Shown here: piece after piece, positions 57,961-64,000 of the stretch | Position numbering within the stretch: the first letter of the stretch is position 1 | Layout: each line of letters starts with the position of its first letter | NCBI GenBank assembly: GCA_028023455.1 | Contig: JAQFVV010000014.1 | Location: forward strand, 1,801,336-1,865,335 | DNA from: Epiperipatus broadwayi | Lineage: Eukaryota > Onychophora > Udeonychophora > Euonychophora > Peripatidae | Length of the DNA stretch: 64,000 bases | Reading direction: 5' to 3' | The notes under the pieces: model-generated | Told to the model about the DNA's origin: nothing | The model's input: the letters and a program-made list of their open reading frames with translations, nothing else | Databases searched by the model: none | Made by a program: the position numbers and the translations under genes

Positions 57961-60900
57961 AGAAAGTTATGATCTTTTTATTGTTATATATATTTAAATT
58001 ATAATAAAAGTGTTTTCTTGTTTGTGTTAGAAGAAAACACGACTTTCAATGCTATTTGAATGAACAGCTGGTTTATTTGTCTTCTGTTGACTCTTAATCT
58101 CAGATAAAATTTCTTCTTTTAATGTTAGCATGAGATTGTATACTAGTTTCTTTTGATTCCATATTGTATTAGTGGAAATGACAGCACCATTAATATTTTG
58201 TTTTTATATTTCTCTTGACATTTGATGATTGAATGACCTTTTGACAATTAATCAAACTTTATGCTCAAACACGAATCTTTCTAACCTTCAGTGATTTTTT
58301 TTCTCTTCCTTTAAAAATTTGTTTGACAAACATATTCCTGACTTGACACTTGTTTCTAATTTGACAACAAATGTGTTTTAATTTTTCTCTAAAAAGAACA
58401 GAAGGATTAAATTATCTTTATAAAATTCATTTATTTGTGTGAAATATCAAATGAAAAAAAAAAAGAGATTTTTTTTAAAAATCAAATTAATGTCTGTAAT
58501 GATCTTATCAAAATATTTCTGCTTAATAAATTAGTAAGTTTTTAAATATATTAAGTTACACACATTATATACATATAAAATAGATATTGAATATACAATC
58601 TTGCTATAAAGACATAATATTATTTAAAAACATACCAGAATAAGATGAGGATTGATTCCTAACATCTACACTATTTCAGATCATCCCTAATGCATTTGGC
58701 AGCAGTGTATTGTTGTCTTTGAGAATACTATATTGTTTACAGATTTGCATGCTTGTTAAATAATTAGTTATTGTTAACAAAAAATTCAGCTGTGTGAAAC
58801 ATACTGCAGTATCTTTACTAAACCTAAGGATGTCTAGGAGAGTGGTGTCCTTGAACACAACTTCAGAACTCATTATGCCATACTAATTACAACTTCCTTT
58901 CTTTTTTTCTTCAACAGCTATTCTACCTGAGAAATTTCTAATTGTACATATATTTTTTTAAGTAAATTTTTTCAGATTATTCAAATTACTGGAAGAATTT
59001 AAGAGCTATTGCACTATTACAGCATATATGTGGACTACTATGAATCAACTGTAAAATTATTGAGCTTCTTGGTCATGTTTTACATCATATGTGCTGTAGC
59101 AGATCTCATTTTAAAAGTAGGGGAAAATATTAGTACTTCTAAATTATTTATACACTATAAATGCTACATATACTTTCATAATCCTTATTGCATAAATCTG
59201 CATATCATCGCTACTTAATATAAACTTAGAACAAGAAATAAACTGTTGCCTTCTGATTACTAGTTGAATGGTTATATTATATTGTGAGGAATGCCAATTG
59301 GAATATAGCCCCCCTCCCTTTCAGTTTGGAGATATGGTGTATTTTTATATGTAATACAATAAAGACTGGCATCATGTTTATGGTATCAATAATTCTTATA
59401 ATCTTAAAATAATATTTTCAAGTAGCACAAAAATGTCATTAGTTTGTTGCTAAGGAAAATGATGAATCTCTACAAAACCACACACATACAGTTTTCATAA
59501 AACATTTTTCATATTGCATTATTTATTTCTTCACAGTTTTGGTTGTTGTCATTTGAAATCATTATAAATTACAAAAAACATTGTGAATGGGATATTCTAA
59601 AAGTGTGGAAGATATTTTTGACATCTTGAAAATGTTTGTTCTAACTTTTATAAAATTTATATCTGAACTCAGTACAATTTTTTGAGATGAACTAGAATTT
59701 CTTGTTTTGAAATTTGGAAAATTTATCTATTTTCACTCAAGATTTTGAAAATGAATTTTGGAAATTGTAATTGAAAACATACTTTTAAGGGATGTACTTA
59801 AATAATAGTTTATAATTCAGATGTTCAATGAATTGTGTGTATAATAGCTATATAAACAAACCATCTTGTTAATTGTCTATATTTTATGGAATTAAGTAAT
59901 TAGATAGCACTTTAATAAAATAATCTTTAAGACAGCTTCTGAGCTTCTATTATTTCAGATAACAAATGCAATTATGTCTGATACTTCTAGATAAAATATA
60001 TTTTTTTACTATCATCATTGTTTAATGTGAGGGTTTTTTTTAAATTTCTAATTAAGAATAATGAACATTTACAACCTCTCTATGAATTCATATTCAAACT
60101 TTTTTTGCTCCATTGTTGAAAATCTTTTTTTGAGATATGATAATAGCAATGCTTTTCATCCAGTTAGCATCCAAATTATTGTCTTGAAATATTATTGTTC
60201 ACTTAGTTATCTCATTTAGCTTTTTTATATAAATAAATTACACTTTTTTTTTGATTGTTATAAAATTGCACATATTCAACCAATTCTCATAAAGAGGGAA
60301 AATTGTTTTAACTATTAATCTTCATTCTTTTTTCATGTTTTAAAAAAAATATCCTTATTAAATTATAAATCATTTGACTTGTGAAATCACCATTATTCCA
60401 GTAATCTGGACTCTCACCAAACTTTATTATGGACATTTAAATTTTTTTTGTTATATTCTGGCAAATGTTTTTTTTTTAAAAAAAAAAAAGTCTCCTTTAT
60501 ATTGTCTATCTTCTGAATCTACATAATAGTTTTTTTTATTTTGTTTTTTGAAGATAATTTAAATAGTTTAACTAGTATTTGTTTTATAAATTATAATATA
60601 TCTATTATTTCTTCAACATTTTTTTTTTCATTTATATAAATAAGCCACAATCGAGTCTTGCTTTTGCTAAGTCTAACTTTTTTGCCTAGCTTCTACAGTT
60701 CATGGATTCTATTATACAGTAACTTGTTCATTTAATATCAATGTCTGGAAATATCATTTGACAGGGTAAAATTAAAATTAGTTAAATTTAATTCTTCCAA
60801 AATTCATTCTTCTTCTGTATATATCTCAGCATGAAATGAGAATGATCTTGTGCTGTAATGGTAATGTATTCACCAATCATTCAAGTGACAATTGCTTATT

Positions 60901-61110
60901 TATTGACCCAAAAAAACTCCAATGCATTTTAATAGGCTTGAGTTTGTTTGGATAATCGGCTCTTGTACATTCTATTTTATTTTCTAATATTGCTCAATAA
61001 ATGAGTATCTAGTTATTCTCAAATAGAAGATGAAAATAAATATATAAAATCAACATTCCTCTTTTTTCTTTTTAAAACTTGTTTATTCAAACTATAATTT
61101 TATTTTTACT
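57961..61110. other. AT-rich non-coding DNA
   Basis: No gene supported. The minus frame 58676-58873 (65 residues, ATG start) is locally less A+T-rich and could be an old coding scrap, but it has no domain I recognise. The plus frame 59009-59218 is similar. Confidence 0.45.
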
Positions 61111-61160
61111 CATACAATGTTTCAACTACATTCTGTAGTCATTATCAAGTTTCCTTAAAC
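61108..61160 (-). other. TGATAATGACTAC...GTAGTTGAAA hairpin motif, copy 2
   Basis: Minus-strand counterpart of the motif inside the 20.6-kb foldback: the shared 5' word TTGATAATGACTAC, then a small loop, then the complementary arm and GAAA. It resembles a hammerhead core with displaced bases, but stem I and III are not convincing. Confidence 0.4.
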
Positions 61161-61225
61161 AAAAAATAAATAAATAAATAAAAAATAAAAAACATAAAAA
61201 TAATAATACAAATAAATAAAATATT
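61161..61225 (+). repeat. A-rich (AAAT)n-like simple repeat
   Basis: Irregular AAATAAATAAAT units. Confidence 0.8.
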
Positions 61226-61661
61226 AATACATCATAAATATATATATATATATAATATTGAAATAAAACCACAATATTATTACATCTACAAATATAATTA
61301 TTTACCTCCTCTTGGAAAGAATTTTAAATGAAAATTGTTATTAGATTATACTTACTTGAGTTTTTTTTTTGTCTAGTCTCAGTAAAAAAATAAAATTTGC
61401 ATTTGTATAAAGTTCTTGGTTTCATTTTTTTTTTTTTTGTAATGCATTAAATATACATCATTAAATTTTGGTTTACATATTACGAGATAATGAAATGATT
61501 TGACAATATTTAAAATAAGTATTTGGTTTAATCATTATATACCTTTTACTTTTATCTCACTGTTTATGATTTTGTTATTGCATTTGAAAAGAATACTAAT
61601 CAATTTTAATAAATTATAGTTTTCATAATTTATTTATATATTAATTCTAATATTTTCACGG

Positions 61662-61764
61662 ATAAATTATTTTCAGGATATTGCACGTAGTAAAATAGCT
61701 GACGTTTCAGTACAATACAAGTATCTTTCTATTTTACTACACGGAATATCCCGAAAATAATTAT
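61662..61764. mobile_element. Short foldback element
   Basis: The arms 61662-61698 and 61729-61764 pair as inverted copies (ATTTTC.GGATATT, GTAGTAAAATAG) around a 30-bp spacer. Non-coding. Confidence 0.75.
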
Positions 61765-62389
61765 AATATGAAGTCATATATATAATTTTGGGCCGTGTAT
61801 TTAAAACTTCACTGCAGCATATATTCTTGAAACATATAGATAAATGCTGCCTTACAAGCAGTTGTCCTGGAGTTTGCTTCCCGGCCGATGTTTTGAAACA
61901 TAAAAAAAAGATAATCTGTCAAAGTGCATTTCATGCTGAGATTCAGTTGACCCAGGCCAAAATTTATTTCTTCGTCATTTGTTCAGTATTGGTAAATATC
62001 AAATTAATATCAAACTTTCTGCACTTAAAACTTTAATAACAACTAATTTAGAAAAATTTGTTAATGATATTACTTATCATTTATTAAATTAGAGTTACCA
62101 AAAGAAAGTTGAAATTTAATTATTTCAAATGTTTATCTTTAATTAAAAAACAGGTATGTTAATCTTTAATTGAGGTTTAAAGTTTATAGCTGTGCTAGAG
62201 ATTCAATTAAATATGTATTAAATGCATTTTAACACTTCTGCTTTAAACAGAAATACATTAGTTGAAATCAAAATACAGTATTACAAATTATGTTGTAATC
62301 AAAAACAAATTATACACATATCACACTACATTATTTTCAATTACATTTCAATTCTTTTTCAATGTTAGTAATAAAACAATTACAAAAAA
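61765..62389. other. AT-rich non-coding DNA
   Basis: The plus frame 61788-62036 (82 residues) covers a GC-richer patch (61850-61890) but shows no known domain. Confidence 0.45.
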
Positions 62390-62858
62390 ATATGACTACT
62401 TTTTTTATTATTAAAAGTATGTGGTTTTCTTAACAAGTCAGTAAGCACTTTTAATTCTATTTTAGATATATAACCACTAATATCAATTTTTCCATCAACT
62501 AATTTTTTTAACGTTATCATGTCTTTAAGTATTATTTAATATTGATTCAACATTTAAATTTTTTCCCTTTATTAAGCAAATAAATTGTTTCTTCATATTA
62601 TCAACTCTCAATTTAATATATATTAAATCCAAATTCCATATAATAGAATTATATTCTAACAAAAGAACAATAATAGAACAGAATAACATATTTAATATAG
62701 GGGAAAGATCTCTTTCATGTCAAAATACATTGATTTGTTTATAAGCTTTATTTATAATATGCTTTATATGTGCACTAAATGTAAATTGTGTACAAAACAG
62801 GATCACTAAATCAGAAACAACTTCTTTATAAGCAATATAATTTTCTTGTATCTTATAA

Positions 62859-62952
<94 letters not shown>

Positions 62953-63090
62953 GTTACTTTTATTAGTATAACTAACAATATTAGTTTTGCTTACATTCAG
63001 TATCATTTTGGAGCTCAATATGATCCTCATGGATATTTTTTTTTTTAAATAATTTGCAATCATCAGCATAAGTAAATATAATATTTAATT
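62390..63090 (-). pseudogene. CR1/Jockey-type LINE RT relic
   Basis: On the minus strand, TYADDCKLFKKKNIHEDHIE (63020-63076) holds the catalytic YADD. After the (TA)n tract come FSAHIKHIINKAYKQINVF and VLLLEYNSIIWNL (near 62690-62650). The latter is like the LEYxxxxW block after the RT of CR1/Jockey elements. KGKNLNVESILN follows. There are frequent stops. It is similar in type to the relic at 21.2-22.0 kb. Confidence 0.65.
62861..62949. repeat. (TA)n microsatellite, about 44 units
   Basis: Pure TA run of about 88 bp lying inside the LINE RT relic. Open frames on both strands across it (62788-63069) are artefacts. Confidence 0.98.
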
Positions 63091-63278
63091 TAATAAATGA
63101 TTAATAATAATTTTTAACATATTTATTCCTCTGTAATAGCTAATATCAAAGTTGTGAGGCAGAAAATTTGATATTTGTATACCATAGTTTAATAATGTTT
63201 ATAAATCTAATAAATATTCATATTGTAATATACAGCTTGCAAACTATTTACGTATTTTTTTTTTAATCTGTTTTTTAG

Positions 63279-63381
63279 AATGAGTATTTTATCTAGTAGA
63301 GATTTTACATGTATTCATCCTACAGTTTCTAAAAATTCTAACAAAAATGAAAAATGCAAGGAATTATTTGATAATACTGAG
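63279..63381 (+). CDS. Candidate coding exon, product unknown
   Basis: A pyrimidine-rich run ending TTTTTTAG (63271-63278) is followed by 103 bp ending GAG and then GTAAGC (63382-63387), a near-ideal donor. One frame is open throughout from an ATG at 63280. It starts [14 protein letters not shown] and ends [10 protein letters not shown], about 34 residues. The base composition is less extreme than in the flanks. The exon could be the first coding one. No partner exon or domain was recognised inside the window. Confidence 0.45.
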
Positions 63382-63389
63382 GTAAGCAT

Positions 63390-64000
63390 TTATTAAATTA
63401 TCTTTTTTTTTAAAATCAAACTATAGAAAAAATTAAACAAGCACATGTTCAATGATTAAATTTCTTTTTTATTATTTTAGAAATTAAATTAATAAATTAA
63501 CTTTTATTTATACAGATGTAGCAACATATAAGTAATATTTGTGCAAAGGTTAACTTTACAGATCTTTAAAACTGTAATATTTTAAGTATTTTTTTTAATT
63601 CAAAAACTTAATTCTTTTTTTTTTTTTACAATAATATAATATTATCAAATATCTGAAAATTATTTTTTAAAATTAAAATTAAACTGACAGATATAAGCTA
63701 ATAATCAAATCGTAGGGGGAGGGGCATGTATTTTATTCAAATTGAGCTTGCTTTTTAATTCAGTTTTTTCTAATTCATTCATTAAAAGTTTTAAAATGTA
63801 TCTTTATAATTAAATATTTTTGTTACTAAATACTCGTATATGCCAATTATTTATCTATATTTCACTATATACATTATACCGGACAGCCAACACCAAATAT
63901 CTGTCACAATAGAATGCCATCAGGCTTCTTTTAGCTTAGAAATTTATTTTAGGTGACCAGACATTAATTAATAATGATTATAGCTAGACCTTAATATGAG
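63390..64000. other. AT-rich non-coding DNA
   Basis: Nothing supported. If 63279-63381 is an exon, this would be intron. Confidence 0.5.

Noticed and set aside
58676-58873. 65-residue minus-strand frame, less A+T-rich than its surroundings
   Set aside because: No domain or splice context strong enough to call a gene.
63880-63960. GC-richer patch near the right edge (GGACAGCCAACACC)
   Set aside because: Too short to assign, with no open frame or repeat partner in the window.
1-64000. CRISPR array, bacterial operon, rRNA or intact tRNA gene
   Set aside because: No regularly spaced short repeats with unique spacers, no dense coding, and no complete cloverleaf. All tRNA-like segments are degenerate SINE pieces.

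Overview
The window is about three-quarters A+T, with long homopolymer runs, (TA)n and (CA)n tracts, and many decayed retroelements. There are no bacterial-style operons, no rRNA and no intact tRNA gene. It reads as intergenic or intronic DNA of an AT-rich invertebrate animal. Tx1/L1-like, RTE-like and CR1/Jockey-like LINEs, a Penelope-like element, tRNA-like SINEs and foldback elements occur together. That mix fits cnidarians, molluscs, chelicerates and others, so I do not name a phylum. No intact host gene was found, only two exon-like segments (28.16-28.37 kb and 63.28-63.38 kb). Layout: 0.7-5.2 kb is a diverged tandem duplication with a 2.2-2.3 kb unit. 8.2-10.7 kb has two RTE 3' fragments and a tRNA-like SINE, all minus strand. 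11.2-12.3 kb has the GIY-YIG end of a Penelope-like element between two related LINE scraps. 14.4-16.1 kb has a plus-strand Tx1/L1-like LINE fragment. 19.3-19.5 kb is a 118-bp tandem duplication. 20.5-25 kb holds a foldback element, a CR1/Jockey-like RT relic, a 5'-truncated RTE and an older LINE. 25.4-26.6 kb is a GC-richer tandem array. 26.7-28.4 kb has another LINE relic and an exon candidate. 29.7-32.7 kb has a SINE insertion with target duplication, a SINE-like repeat pair, two foldbacks and a gag relic. 33.4-35 kb is a third long RTE copy. 39.5-47.6 kb is a nested insertion: an RTE split by a 4.9-kb Tx1/L1-like LINE. 49.7-57.3 kb has foldback elements, including a ~920-bp palindrome. 57.4-58 kb is an RTE 3' end broken by a SINE. 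62.4-63.1 kb is a CR1/Jockey-like RT relic holding a long (TA)n tract. The most interesting content is a set of hammerhead-type self-cleaving ribozyme motifs, found by reading for the CUGANGA...GAAA core and checking the stems by hand. The 25.4-26.6 kb array carries one motif per ~360-bp unit, in three units, as expected of a retrozyme-like element. A dispersed SINE-like repeat (30.1, 30.6 and 52.0 kb) carries a different type I hammerhead with a long bulged stem I. The foldback elements at 53.9-54.9 and 57.1 kb carry decayed relatives. A Penelope-like relic is also present, and Penelope-like elements are known hammerhead carriers. The LINE and Penelope relics are possible retrotransposition machinery for the small ribozyme elements, but that link is inference.
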